In this document: positions 22,195 through 33,695 of the stretch, in pieces
How positions within the stretch are numbered: position 1 is the first letter of the stretch
Layout: the number at the start of each line of letters is the position of its first letter
DNA from: Platycnemis pennipes
Taxonomy: Eukaryota > Arthropoda > Insecta > Odonata > Platycnemididae
DNA length: 64,000 nt
Assembly: GCA_933228895.1 (NCBI GenBank)
Contig: OW121852.1
Span: forward strand, 129,637,544-129,701,543
Direction of reading: 5' to 3'
Translations under genes and position numbers: made by a program
Notes under the pieces: generated by a model
Told to the model about the DNA's origin: nothing
The model's input: only the letters and a program-made list of their open reading frames with translations
The model's database searches: none

Positions 22195-23343
22195 TTCCCG
22201 AGAAGGTAGAAATATGTAATTCAGGCATTCATAATATGGCCAATGATATATGTTGTATTGATATCACTTGTTATACGATTTTTTAACTCCAGTTGATCCG
22301 AAAAGCTGCCGTAATGAATGCATTTAACGTTAGTTTTGCTCATTCACAGACCTTTTCTTCCTCCAAGAAAGTAAATAAGAAATAATTGTTGTGTAGGAAA
22401 GTAGAACAGACGCAAAAATACGGAAATTATTACAGGCGTTTTAATTTTTGTCGCAGAAAAGAGATGTTTTTCCAAATGATAAAAAAATTGATAAAAAATA
22501 CCCATATTCGGTAATATGTCAATCCTGTTAAGCCATCACCTTGACGACCATACGCATTTTTGACCTCAATTTTCATGTGAATGCATTGACTCGTAGCAAA
22601 TGAAATGGAGAAGAAATTTCTAGTATCACTGCGTATTCAGTTCGTGTAGAAAGCAAGTTCATTAAGGAAAAAATCAAGCAAAATAATAATGACTTTTGAT
22701 TAATTTTTTTTATCTCGTTATAATTTTCAAAGTAGACTACACTACAATTTTCCACGTAGATTACACCTTTGCAAAAGCATATTTCCGAGTGAGGAACCAT
22801 TTTCTCTCTTCATCGAGGAATGCCACCTACAAAGTATGACATGTGTTTTTCTGCTTGATGCACACCGTCACATTCGCTGAACCACTGGCTAAGAAAAAAC
22901 AAAGTTTAGTGCCAAAAAACAATATAAACCATCATGATATTCGGTGCAAAGTATGGAATGCAAGGACATTGATTGAAGTAATCCCAGGCCAGCCAAAACG
23001 TCCTTCAAGGGTGTTGAGTCTATTGTCAGAGGAAGAAAAGAATCCGGAAATAGAATCTTTGGCTCGCCTTTGGGATCGGGAGTCCTGGGCCACGTGTTGG
23101 TTCAAGCATAGCCCAGGAAAACCAAGGTAAGGTCCCGGTTTGGTTTACAGTTTGTAACCCTAATCCCCTTTACAAGAATAATAATTTACTCTACACAGGA
23201 GATTCTGGGTAACACTATTCAATACAAATCAGAGCGATCGTGGCTCTGTTTGACAACTATTTATTCGTCACCGTCCTAACAGCACAGATGATTGCACTCG
23301 ATGCATCCACTACCAAACAAAAACCCTTCAATTAAAACATATA
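22195..23343. other. Unassigned, with possible exon at about 22900-23129
   Basis: The plus-strand frame 22843-23130 reads GQPKRPSRVLSLLSEEEK, NPEIESLARLWDRESWATCW. The codons end at CCAAG|GTAAGG (donor after 23129), a strong splice-donor match. Composition looks protein-like, but no acceptor is clear and I cannot name the product. Confidence 0.3.
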
Positions 23344-23925
23344 CATCTACATCTACATAATACCCTGCAAGCCACCATAAAGGTGTGTGGCAAGGGGTGA
23401 ATTCTCACCAAACATGCACTACATATCATGCATAAAAAAGGATTAGTGTTTACATATTAGTCTAAACTGCACCATTTAAAAAATAAAAATAGCAAAGTAA
23501 GCATTTAGTTAGTATTTATATAGGTACTGTTCAAAACTACACTATTTAAAAAAAGATAAAAATAGCAAAGCATACATGCTAAAACATTCTGTTAGTTGGG
23601 TTTGCTTCAAGTCCTTATACCAACATGTAGCTACCTATGTTATCCATTGCTACACTCGTACTGGATATATTTAACGTTATTCATATCCCTAATAGTACGA
23701 GGAAAAAAGGACATTTTGAATCTGTCAGTTCGGCAATCAATTTCTCTAATTTTATGATTATGGTCCAGTCTACCATAGTAAGTTGGGGTCCGCAAAATAC
23801 TTTTAATATCATCACTGAAAATATGGTCTTGGAATTTGTTTAAGATGTTAAGTCTAAATTTCAACTTGCGATCTGACAATGATTCCCAATTTAATTCATT
23901 TAATAGACTGGTAATATACATACTA
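23344..23925 (-). mobile_element. Non-LTR family B, copy B2
   Basis: The minus-strand frame 23640-23921 reads LLNELNWESLSDRKLKFRLN, TPTYYGRLDHNHKIREIDC and FKMSFFPRTIRDM. It is followed by the 3' UTR and the TGTAGATG tail. The UTR holds an internal duplication of the AAAAATAGCAAAG region (about 23480 and 23566) absent from B1. Confidence 0.87.
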
Positions 23926-23941
23926 TGAATCTCATTAACAA

Positions 23942-24150
23942 AATAATATACCCTTCACTTAAATCACTTGCCCCAACACATAATGACATTCAATACGGTG
24001 CAAGACATCACAAAAATCACGGAAAAACGTTATGCATCCCATAAAAAAATAATATACCCTTCACTTAAGTCACTTGCCCCGACACGTAATGACATTCAAT
24101 ACGGTATGATACTACACAAATTACAGAAAAAGTCAAACATCGGGAGAATA
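23942..24150 (+). repeat. Tandem duplication, 106-bp unit
   Basis: AATAATATACCCTTCACTTA and TAATGACATTCAATACGGT occur at 23942 and again 106 bp later with few differences. Confidence 0.85.
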
Positions 24151-25116
24151 GCTCCCTTTAAAATACCTTCTTTTAGGTGTCGTAAGGTTTATCGAGCGTC
24201 GTCAAATTCATGCCCCCACGCTCGTTGTCTCACTGCCTCGGCTGCCTAGCGGTGATTTATTCGCTGATCCCTGCTAACCCACTTCGCTGCTGGTGGTTGA
24301 AGATGCACTGTTTAACTAATCACTTCGCCTTTCTATTCTACAGAATACTGGGCAAGAGAAACTTCTTCTTTGTTGAGTCTGCTCTCCAGCATTACGACCT
24401 GCAGCACTTGGGTTTTTTTAGTTGTGCGCCGGCTTATATAGTGATTTGCTCAGGTATTGTTGTCCTTCTAGAAGCTTTCTGAAGCTTAAATATTGTCAAA
24501 CCTTCCGGTTTTCTAGATCGATCTGAAATTTAGCGTGGTTCAGGTCTTTACTGATTGTTGGAATTCGTCGCGTGGTGTCTAACATGGACGAAAGCGCAAT
24601 ATTCCAAAACTTCAAATACAAATAAATGGATGTGAAATCAAAATGCTGGTGTTCCTACCACGATAAAAATCAACACACTGGCACAGTCCGCGCCACCCCC
24701 TGTATAACTTAGTTGCCGGGCCCAAAATAAAATACACATAAATGCCCTCGCGCGATCCCGCCTTTATTTGAGCACGTTACAAGCTCAAAAAAATAGTTTT
24801 CTTCTATCGATACTCAACACACTTGATTGTCATTCATGACGGGTAAGAAAAAAATTACAAAGAATTACATGAGTAAAGTAAGGAGCATGTGTTCCAGGCC
24901 TTTTACAACATTGGTTTTTTTACATGCATATTGAAGTAAAATAGCCAACAAATTATGAGCTTATTTCATATATAAATACCTATTTATCTTTTGAAAATTA
25001 ACGCACAATCCTCCGGAGGTGTATGAATGTCCCACGTCTACTCATTTTAGTTGTTGCGAGACATTTCTAAAGTTTGATGCGGCTACAGAAACGTGGATAC
25101 ATTTTCGCATTTATTC
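24151..25116. other. Unassigned stretch
   Basis: A plus-strand frame at 24210-24482 passes over a TTCTATTCTACAG|A acceptor-like site near 24340. No product recognised. Confidence 0.35.
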
Positions 25117-25277
25117 ATCAACATCATCATTGGTCAGCAATCGTAGGATTGGTTTGACGCAGCTTTCCACTCGATTCTTCTCTCGGCCTAACTTTTCATT
25201 GTGACGTAATTCTTCTCTTTTACATCCTTCACAACCTGTTCCATGTATCTCATACGAGGCCTGCCTTTTCCTATCTT
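25117..25277 (-). mobile_element. RTE-like family C, copy C3
   Basis: Only the last ~160 bp: CATCAACATCATCATTGG, the conserved AGGATTGGTTTGACGCAGCT, and the GRPRMRYMEQVVKDVKEK coding block on the minus strand. Confidence 0.85.
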
Positions 25278-26027
25278 CTCACATTTGACTGATGTAATCT
25301 CTCGGGTAGTTCCCGCCCGGAGATTCGAATGGGGGACTATTTTACCAACGGAATATTTTACTCGATAGGGTTCCATCACGTCTTGATAAGAAAGAAAAGA
25401 GTGGAGTAGCTGGGACTCCTCGGGATATTAATGTGGTGGTTTCCCCTTGCTTTCCACATCGCAGTACTACAGCCGTTAAAGTAAATGTTACCACGCCTGT
25501 AGTGAAATGAGTGTCGCTGTACCGACCAATGTGGTCTCCACCTTCACTCTTTTGAAGGAGAGCTGCTACCCTCTCCTCCGGGTGATGAGAAGTGTAATTA
25601 TTGGCGGCCTCCCGTCGCCAAGTCACGGCATCTTCACAGGTTCTGTATTATCTAGAGGTCTATCTTACCCAGGCATAGACCAAATATCACCTCGGAAAGC
25701 CGTCGCTTTTTGTCCACGACTGCTTATTCGACGAGTAAACTCGCTTATCTCGCAGCTAACCTCTATATCTAGAGGTCGACCCATCATCCGCAACCCGGTG
25801 GACGTACTCGGCGGCTTTAAGCTCAGCCGCGAGTTGCGTTTATTGTGGATACATTTTGCACAACCCAGCAACAAGACCAACATTATTGTGTGTAAATGCG
25901 TTACTCTTAGCACTCAGGACGCCAAGGCTCTCTCTGCGTGGCCACTGTCCATCACAAACGCGTGAGAGTCCTTATCAATGAACGTCGAAGACGTTAGTCG
26001 CCTGTTCTTCAAGCCCACCAAATTAGT
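25278..26027. other. GC-rich unassigned block with open frames on both strands
   Basis: About 750 bp near 50% GC. There is a 152-codon plus frame at 25507-25965, overlapped by minus frames 25342-25626 and 25665-25913. The motif TCTAGAGGTC occurs twice (about 25652 and 25788). Frames on both strands suggest a composition effect or a structural RNA or retrocopy more than a real gene. I could not identify it. Confidence 0.35.
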
Positions 26028-26537
26028 TCTACATATACATCTACACGATACCCTCCGAGCCACCAAGAGGAAGTGTGGCAGGGGGTGAAGATCACCAAGC
26101 ATGCACTACTGACATGCAAACAAGCAACTATAGTGTATAATGCAACTATCCCCTACCTATCCCTTTGCTATGCTGCCTTTTCTGTTCTCTTATAGTACGG
26201 GGGAAAAATGTCATTTTTAATCTATCGGTACGACAATGTATCTCTCTAATCTTGTTTATACGGTCTAATCTAGCATAATACGCTGGTTTTTTTAATATGT
26301 GCATAACATCTTCAGTAAAACTATCCGATTGAAATGTCTCTCATAGATTTAATCAGTACCTTAACCTACGCTCTGATAATGACTCCCACCCTAATTATTG
26401 TATTAATTCTGATACACTATTCAAACTATCGTAACACTTTTTAACGAACCTATCTGATGTACGCTGCACACTGTCTAGTTCTCTGATCAAACATAATTCA
26501 TTCGGATTCCATACATCGGCTGCATACTCAAGGTAGT
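26028..26537 (-). mobile_element. Non-LTR family A, copy A5
   Basis: Minus-strand 3' end: TGTAGATG-type tail at 26028, UTR, then a frame-broken coding tail to the NELCLIRELDSVQRTS block (26395-26607). The copy ends at about 26537, where similarity to the other copies stops. Confidence 0.85.
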
Positions 26538-26808
26538 TGAGAGATGTTCGTAGATTCTTAAGTTCAACCATTAAAGTAACGATCAACAATGATGAATTAG
26601 CTTGCACTTAGGAATGCAAACTTGCAGGCTGCCAGGCACAACCCGGAAGTTTCTTCGAAAGATGCATCCCACTTGCTTCGCTATGCAAAGAAATGTCTCC
26701 GTTGCATTGTGCCGATGGCAGACTGTTCAAACGAGGGAAATGAGTCTCCGTGACTGACTGCTCTCCGATCGACATAGCGTTGCCGCCGATCCCCTGAAAT
26801 ACCCTTAA
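26538..26808. other. Unassigned stretch
   Basis: Nothing recognised. Confidence 0.45.
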
Positions 26809-26945
26809 GGGGGTTGATCCGAAAAGTAAACGTCATGTCATTTTTTTATATTTTCAGCACTTATAGAACTAAAACTCCTCTATCTTATAAAGCAAAGCTA
26901 ATCATACCATAATTTGTTTTTACATAATTTTTTAAAATGTAATTT
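26809..26945 (+). mobile_element. TTAA transposon family, truncated copy
   Basis: Begins after TTAA (26805-26808) with GGGGGTTGATCCGAAAAGTA and follows the family consensus (TCATGTCATTTTTTTATATT) for about 135 bp, then diverges. Confidence 0.8.
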
Positions 26946-26999
26946 CGCTTCACACTTGTTCTCACACGCATCATTGACGATCACAAGCTCTCACGATGA

Positions 27000-27290
27000 A
27001 TATGCTTGTCTTTAGGGATTTCTTGTCGCCCATATCCGTTTCTTGGACAACGGTTTCGCCGGAGTTGCAGTCGGCATCTTCAGGTCAGGAGGCTTCCTTT
27101 TTGTTCCTTTTATCTACCTACCTCACTTCCCTTCTTCGACCCGGGTGGATTCTCATTGGTTGATGGATTTTTCGGTCAATCTGGGTGCGGTCTGACTTAA
27201 CGGTGGAATTTTTTCTTGAGCACACTTGCCCAAGTGGTGGAAAGCCTATAGCTGTCCTCTATGTTGAAATTCATTCGTTTCTTGAGGATT
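27000..27290 (-). mobile_element. Penelope-like terminal fragment
   Basis: Carries a hammerhead-like core on the minus strand (27045-27088) and downstream pyrimidine-rich sequence like that of the other PLE ends. The inverted partner arm is missing. It was probably cut off by the TTAA transposon at 27294. Confidence 0.5.
27045..27088 (-). ncRNA. Hammerhead-like ribozyme motif
   Basis: Minus strand: CTGAC before CTGAAGA, T, GCCG...CGGC (stem II, 4 bp, 10-nt loop), GAAAC, CGTT, GTCC. Stem I pairs GAC with GTC. Confidence 0.55.
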
Positions 27291-27293
27291 TGA

Positions 27294-28027
27294 GGAGGTT
27301 GGTCCAAAAAGTGAAGGACATGTCATTTTTTTATATTTTCAGCACTTATAGAACTAAAGTTCTTCTATGCTATAGTGTAAAGAAAATTATACCAACCCAT
27401 ACTCCTTTTTGCACAGATTGCATTTGAAATTACATACGATTAACGGCGAGAATGGCCATCACATGAGAATATAACGTTTAAAAATACCATAGAGACATGT
27501 CATTTTAGCAAAAAACTGATATTTTATGCGTAATGTCACAAGGAATAAAATGACACGAAAATAAAGGCATCAACACACCTTATCTTTCACTAAATCCACC
27601 AATTTCTGCGCTTAAAGCATACGAAATGGGCTAGTTGTCTTCAAGTGGCGCTTGCGGTCGCTCTAGCCAAAATGTATGGCGTATGAATAATATCATTACT
27701 AATGACATATTAAAGCATATTTCAGAAAAATATTATAGCATAATGTTTGATAGTAATATTCTGGTTTTATACATTAGTAAATTCATTGAGCACATGAATT
27801 TATTTCTGCAAAGTAAACGCTGAATTGACTCCATCGTTGGGCTGATTAAAATTATCGTAAAAAATAAATCCTTCGACTTTCCATCGTATTTCTTGTGATG
27901 ATTATGACTTTCAATAGCTTAGGTAATTTTCTTTGTAAATGTAGCATCACTTAGCAGGCATATACTCGTACTTAAATTAATAAGATTCCTTATACAACTT
28001 GACTCAAGCAGTCGCGAGTCAACCTCC
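27294..28027 (+). mobile_element. TTAA-flanked non-autonomous DNA transposon, copy 2
   Basis: 734 bp, ends GGAGGTTGGTCC and CGCGAGTCAACCTCC, with TTGA before and TTAA after (28028-28031). Collinear with copies 1 and 3. No frame is shared by all copies, so it is not coding. Confidence 0.88.
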
Positions 28028-28149
28028 TTAAGCGGCACATCACTGTCACGAAGGAAAAAATTCTTGTTCCTGCATATGAAGTCACTCTGGGCAACACCTC
28101 GCTGGAGTGGAACCGTTTCCTGACTCAAGACTTCTGAACTCACAGGTTA

Positions 28150-28811
28150 ACTTAGCTACTTTTCCCTTGTTAGACCTCATTTGGAATATGCTGCCAGTGT
28201 ATGGGATCCCTACGAAATCGGTCTAAGTAATGAACTTGAACGTGTGCAGCGAAGATCGGCAAGATTTGTAAAGGGACGATACGATAATTATATTAGCGTA
28301 ACCAGTCTATTAAATGAATTGAAATGGGAATCATTGTCAGATCGCAGGTTGAAATTTAGACTTAATCTCTTCCACAAATTCCAAGGCAATATTTTCAGTG
28401 ATGATGTTAAAAATATTTTACGAACCCCAACTTACTATGGCAGACTGGACCATAATCATAAAGTTAGAGAAATTGATTGCCGAACTGACCGATTCAAAAT
28501 GTCCTTTTTCCCTCGCACAATAAGAGATACGAATAACGGTAAATATGTCCTATCGGAGAGTAGCAATGAATAGCATTGGTAGCTGCATGTTGGTATGAGT
28601 ACTTAAAGCTAACCCTACTAACAGAATGTTTTTGCATGTTTTATTTGCAATTTCTATCTTTTTTAAATAGTGTAGTTCTGACTACTATATTAATACTATT
28701 CCTTTTTTATGCATGATATGTAGTGCATGTTTGGTGAGCAATCACCCCCTGCCACACACCCTTGTGGTGGCTTGCAGGGTATTATGTAGATGTAGATGTA
28801 GATGTAGATGT
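28150..28811 (+). mobile_element. Non-LTR family B, copy B3 (best 3' end)
   Basis: A 130-codon frame (28181-28573) remains open: EYAASVWDPYEIGLSNELE, RVQRRSARFVKGRYDN, SLLNELKWESLSDRRLKFR, TPTYYGRLDHNHKVREIDC, FKMSFFPRTIRD. The 3' UTR follows, ending in a clean array of TGTAGA units at 28787-28811. This is the C-terminus of the RT protein; endonuclease and RT core are missing. It is the least decayed B copy and shows the tail type of the family. Confidence 0.9.
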
Positions 28812-29206
28812 TAACCGATCTGATCATACACAAGGACAGAGACTAATTTCGTTTGTGAAGTAATGTCTTCCCCTGAAACCAAATGATAAAGGTTTTAGCT
28901 GTTTAACCTATGGTAGACTCAATATAAATTATTTTAGAACTTCCTCTTTTTATTCTTTAATTAATTTTTTTTATAATGGAAACATGATGATAATTCCATG
29001 ATATTCTCGAGTATATTTCGGTCAAATTTCACGTTCTCTCATCAAAAGAAATATGTATATTCTCTCGCCGGATATGATTTATTCATTTAAAACGGGCAGT
29101 TACCCTTTTACAACTATTTTAACAGTACAAATAATACAGTGTACAAAAAGTAATTATGTTGACAGATTTTGCATGTAAGACAATAAATAATATGGAAAAC
29201 AATAAC
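28812..29206. other. Unassigned, AT-rich
   Basis: Nothing recognised. It contains the left PLE1 target duplication at 29207-29218 just beyond its end. Confidence 0.5.
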
Positions 29207-29218
29207 ATATACCTACTA

Positions 29219-29281
29219 TGGATAAATGAAAAAACGTAGTGAACTCCACAGTGAATTTTATTGCGACGACCTAGGTTTCGA
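29219..29281. repeat. PLE1 inverted repeat, 3' side
   Basis: 63 bp starting TGGATAAATGAAAAAACG, an exact reverse complement of 31999-32061. Confidence 0.95.
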
Positions 29282-29306
29282 CACGTAGTGTCATCTTCAG
29301 GTACAA
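29259..29306 (-). ncRNA. Hammerhead-like ribozyme motif of PLE1
   Basis: Minus strand: GTAC, CTGAAGA, T, GACAC-TAC-GTGTC (perfect 5-bp stem II), GAAAC, CTAGGTC, GTCGC. Stem III is the palindrome ACCTAGGT and the triplet before the cleavage site is GTC. Stem I is weak (2 bp plus an internal loop). Type I hammerheads in Penelope-like elements are established knowledge; activity here is inference. Confidence 0.65.
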
Positions 29307-29394
29307 TATACACTTCAATTTTACTTATATACACAAAATATTGGAGGGGGGGGGGGTGGGAGGGGGAATGAGTAAGGGGAAGGTAGGAAAGGGT

Positions 29395-29435
29395 TTGGAA
29401 GGTTAGTCATTGGGTGTGTTGGCAAGTTGCTGAGG
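29395..29435 (+). repeat. PLE1 41-bp direct repeat, copy 1
   Basis: Starts TTGGAAGGTTAGTCATTGGG and is identical to 31947-31987. It may be the remains of a pseudo-LTR. Confidence 0.9.
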
Positions 29436-29566
29436 GGGGGAGGGGGTTAAGGGCTTGGGTTAGTCATTAGGCGTAGGTACGGGACATTCAGCGCGGGTAG
29501 GGGGGCTAGTCATACACTTATTTGTCATCAATGTTTTTCAGTTCAAATTGTACTTGGGTTTTTTCA

Positions 29567-32019
29567 CTATTTTGGGCGTAGGGTGTTTAAGGGGATGGAG
29601 AATAATGGAGAGTGGGAGGGGAGAACTTGCTCGTTCGCCAAAGGGACGTTGTTTTTAAAATGGTGGATGATTTCTAGGGATTCAAGGGCGTCTAATCTTC
29701 TTCCATTATTTTGTATGTGCAGGATGTCTGGGTTGAAGCTGCTATTGTGGTTGTTGTCACTGAGGCGGTTGGCGAACATTGATTCTCGTTTCTTCTTTTC
29801 ATGGCACTTTTTGTGTTCTTCTGTTCTAACATCAACACTCCTTTCTGTCTTACCGATGTATAATGTTGGGCAATCGTCGCACTTTAAACAATACACTGCA
29901 CTTCTTTTGTGTTTTGGAATTTTGTCTTTGGCATTGAATAATAGCTTTTTTATAGTTGATGGGGAATAGAAAGCTGTTTTGTATTTCTGTTTAGGGAATT
30001 TTGAGGCGACTTCATATGAAATATGTCCTAAAAATGGAAGTTTACACCACTTCGCTGTTTCTTCTTCTCGGCGCAGTGATAACACCATTGAGATGGCTAG
30101 TTTTTGGCGAGATTTAAGCACTAATTTGTCAATTAGATCTGGTTGGTAGCCATTTGACACTGCAAAGTATTTTATCACTTCTAATTCTCTGTTGTATTCG
30201 GCGTCACTGAGGGGGATTTTCACTAATCTGTTGATCATAGAGTGGAATGCTGCGGTTTTGTGTTGGAATGGATGGCATGAATCTGCTGGAATGATTTCGT
30301 TGGTTGTGGAAGGTTTGCGGTATATTGAAAATTCATGTTTACCACTGGATAGTCGAAAAGTTAAATCAAGGTAGTTGATAGATTGATGAGTGTCAACTTC
30401 CATTGTGAACTTAATATTTTTGTGCACTGAATTTAGAAATTGTAGGAATGAATTCACTTGCCTGGTTGTGCCCGTCCAACAACACAATACATCGTCCACG
30501 TAGCGGTACCAATATCGAACTAATTTCGTTAGTTGGTTTTCAGACTGGAAGACTTTTTCTTCAAAGTCGGTCATGAAGATTTCTGCCATCCATGATGAGA
30601 GCGGTGATCCCATTGCATGTCCTTCTTTTTTTTATAGTAACTGTCGTTAAAGAGGAAGTAGTTCTGTGTGAGGCACAATTTCGTTAGGGACTGGATTTCG
30701 TCACAGATCACTGGGTTGACATTCTTGTTCTTGAGGATTTCCATTGTGAGGTCTAAGGCTTCTTGTTTGGGGATGCTGGTGAAGAGATTGGTAACGTCGA
30801 AGGACACTAATTTAGCGTTGGGTGGCACTGAGGTATCTTTGAGTTTCTTCGTTAGATCGATGGAGTTTTTTATGCTGTATTTTGGTTTAAAGCTGGTGAG
30901 TTCCTTTAGAATGGTGTTGAGCCTGGATGCCAGTTTGTGGGTAGGAGCGGATGTACTATCTACTACTGGTCTAATTGGCATGTTTACTTTATGAGTTTTG
31001 ATTAGGCCATATAGGCGAGGTGAGAGAGGGTTCTTTTGAATGGAGAAATATTTTTCCTTTGCATTGAGGACTCCGTTGCAACTATTTACCACGGAACGGG
31101 TTTCTTTTTGAAATGCTTTGGTTGGGTCTTTGGCAAGTATTTCGAAGTCGTTTCCTGATATGAAGTTGAAGCACTTTTGTAAATAGTCCTGTTTTTCGAG
31201 GATGACAATAGAATTTCCTTTGTCTGCCTTGGTAATAATTAAGTTCTCACTTTTAGTAGTTTCCTTAATGCTGTTAATAGCCTGTAGGAGTCCTTTGTTA
31301 TCATTCATATAGTTTCTTGGGGGCTGGAGATTCTTGATTATTGAATTGGCAACTATCCGTTTAGTTCCATTATCCTCTTTCCGTATGGCAAGTTCACAAT
31401 CGATTATTAGGTTTTTTGCTGATATTTGGGATATGGGGTGATTCGGGGCGAATTTCATACCTTTTTCGAGGGCTTCTTCCTCGGGGGCTGAGAACTGATG
31501 CTTTGATAAGTTGACGACCCTAGGGTGGGGGTTGAAGAAGTTCTTGGAGTCTGCTGGAGGTCTGGTTGGAGGTTCGAGTATCTGGTCGTGGCACAGTTTG
31601 GACAGTTTCTTCTTGAGGATGGTCAGCTTCTTGGAGTACACTTCACTGGCTCTGCTTCGGACACGTTCTTGAAGACAGGTCCCTGCCACAACATGAAGTT
31701 TCTCACTTAGTTCTACATGGAGCAGGAAAAGGTAGTGTGAGATTGTATCTCTCTTGTAAAACCACGACTTCAGTTCCATTTTTACCCACACTTTCTTCGC
31801 AACTTTGGCTGCGTGATTGGCTGAGGGCGATGACGATTTGAATTTAATCGATACGTATTTAGGTGTTACACCGAGTTTTAGGCACTGATTATTAAAGTAT
31901 TCGTTTAATGACACGATTCGAAATTTGATAGGATTCGAAATTTGATTTGGAAGGTTAGTCATTGGGTGTGTTGGCAAGTTGCTGAGGTGGGGAGGTCTTC
32001 GAAACCTAGGTCGTCGCAA
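29567..32019 (-). pseudogene. Penelope-like RT / GIY-YIG endonuclease, one frameshift
   Basis: Two overlapping minus-strand frames. The first (32019-30571, 482 codons) has IITKADKGNSIVILEK (261-276), SPRLYGLIKTHK, MPIRPVVDS and RT motif A LVSFDVTNLFTSIP (404-417). The second (30613-29567, 348 codons) starts MGSPLSSWMAEIFM, has the catalytic YRYVDDVL (36-43), NYLDLTF and YRKPSTTN. It then has a GIY-YIG domain with VYCLKCDDCPTLYIGKTERS (240-259), R263, EEH and E311/E314. The frames are out of register by one base at an A8 run (plus-strand T run around 30626-30640). A joined product of about 830 residues would be of normal PLE length. The shift may be real, or a homopolymer sequencing error. Confidence 0.95.
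31947..31987 (+). repeat. PLE1 41-bp direct repeat, copy 2
   Basis: Identical to 29395-29435. Confidence 0.9.
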
Positions 32020-32061
32020 TAAAATTCACTGTGGAGTTCACTACGTTTTTTCATTTATCCA
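31999..32061. repeat. PLE1 inverted repeat, 5' side
   Basis: Exact inverse of 29219-29281. This copy keeps GAAACCTAGGTCGTCGC but lacks the CTGAAGA half of the ribozyme. Confidence 0.95.
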
Positions 32062-32117
32062 TAATGGAAAACTTCCACCACATCTCGCCGGAACTCGTTT
32101 CCTCTATATACCTACTA

Positions 32118-33088
32118 GTTTGTTACTGCAAAGTAATATTACCAGACAACGTACTTGAATACAATTACAATATATGTAAGTAAATTGTAATGAGGAGGAA
32201 TTGATTGGTAAGTTTCCTGGTTACTATTAGCCAAACGCATCAAATGGTATATCGGGTGGTTTAACTTGTAGTTAGTTCTAGCATATGGAACATCGAACGG
32301 CATAGGATGACGGTGATTAAAAGTTAAACTATTGAAGGAAACTAAGTTAAACAAATATTCTGAGTAAATTTTATGATTAAACTAAATTATTTGAAAATTT
32401 GAGGTGACATAACTGTCAGCAAGCGTGTCAGCATCTTCAAGTAGTGTGTGCCGACACAAAGGGATGCGCAAATGATGTCCCTTCTATTCTGAGATACTAC
32501 TCAGGTTCTTTTGATATGGAAAGCTACGAATTGCTGTCATCGCCATTAGTAAAGTCCAAATAACACGATCAGTTTTCTCCCTTTACAGAGATCATTTAAG
32601 CTATAGCTTTCAGGAAACGCAAAGATGATAGCTCAAGCTATCATCTCGCCACTCACACGATCATTTTTACCGTCCATTCTCTTAGTTCTCTAATTCAATA
32701 ACTTTGTGTATTTATTTCGTCGTCAATAGCAACAAAACGTAAATAAACATTACCTTGTTATCTGTGAATATTGGAATGGCAGTCCAGTCCCAAGGAATAC
32801 ATAGGTATGGCATTAATCCATTTTACTAAAATTGGTGGAAGAATACATTTCTGTTCGCGAGATATTACCTTTTAATACGGTAAACTACTCCGCTCTTTCC
32901 GAGCGTGCGCTCCGATTGGCTAAATTACGGAAGCACCTAAGGCCCGAGGGACGGAAAAAAAGGACGTGCTCAAATGACGAAAAAAGGGATAGCGATCCCT
33001 ATCATTGCCGCTATCCGTGAAGTGATCTAGTCAGACGATCATTTTTAAACTATCATTTGAGCTATCCCAGAAAAGGTACGTCAAAAAT
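32118..33088. other. Unassigned, with short palindromes
   Basis: About 32530-33060 carries recurring GATCATTT and AGCTATC words. A near-perfect palindrome AGATGATAGCT-CA-AGCTATCATCT lies at about 32622-32645, and CGATCATTTTTA occurs at about 32659 and 33038. This suggests a degraded MITE. No gene seen. Confidence 0.4.
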
Positions 33089-33695
33089 GATCTACATCTA
33101 CACGATACCCTGCAAGCAACCGCGAGGGTGTGTGGAAGGGGGTGAAGATCACCATGCATGCACTACCAACATGCAAACAGGCAACCACAGGGTCTCATGC
33201 AACCAGATTTTTAGTATCTGTTGTATTGAAGGTTAATACATGCATCATGCACTACAGACTGCTCTAAATATTTCACCTACCTATCCCTTTGCTATGCTGC
33301 CTATTCTGATCTCTTATAGTACGGGGGAAAAATGCCATTTTGAATCTATCGGTACGACAATCTATCTCTCTAATCTTATTTATCTGATCGAATATAGCAT
33401 AATACGCTGGGTTTTTAATATGCCCCTAACATCTTCAGTAAAGCTATCCGATTGAAACTTCTCTAATAGATTTAACGTATACTTTAATCTACGCTCTGAT
33501 AATGATTCCCACCCTAATTCTTGTATTAATTCTGAAACACTACTCAACCTATCTTAACACCTTTTAACGAACCTATGCTGCACACTGTCTAGTTCTCTCA
33601 TCAAACCTAATTCATTAGGATCCCATACACTGGCTGTATACTCAAGGTGGGGCCTAACTAGTGAAAAGTAACATCGCTATTTTGTCTTCTCATTG
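33089..33695 (-). mobile_element. Non-LTR family A, copy A6
   Basis: Minus strand: TGTAGATG tail, UTR, and a coding tail up to the CDEKTK-like region (TTTTGTCTTCTCATTGAC). It includes the uninterrupted CACCTTTTAACGAACC site, which shows the pre-insertion state of the piggyBac target at 315-318/2964-2967. Confidence 0.88.

Larger units (their letters stand above)
29219..32105 (-). mobile_element. Penelope-like element 1, nearly intact
   Basis: 2,887 bp flanked by the 12-bp duplication ATATACCTACTA (29207-29218 and 32106-32117). A 63-bp perfect inverted repeat sits at 29219-29281 (flush with the duplication) and 31999-32061. A 44-bp extension follows to 32105. A 41-bp direct repeat is also present (29395-29435 and 31947-31987). 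It codes, on the minus strand, for an RT plus GIY-YIG protein with one frameshift. The 3' non-coding part (29307-29560) is G-rich on the plus strand. Arrangement and coding match Penelope-like retroelements. Confidence 0.95.

Noticed and set aside
25507..25965. 152-codon plus frame as a gene
   Set aside because: Equally long frames on the other strand, no domain, no start context; left as unassigned.
29340..29450. Assembly gap or artefact at G runs
   Set aside because: G-rich sequence is also present in PLE2's interior, so it is part of the element.
32415..32440. GCATCTTCAAG resembling a PLE end on the minus strand
   Set aside because: No GAAAC or stem II follows; a single word match.
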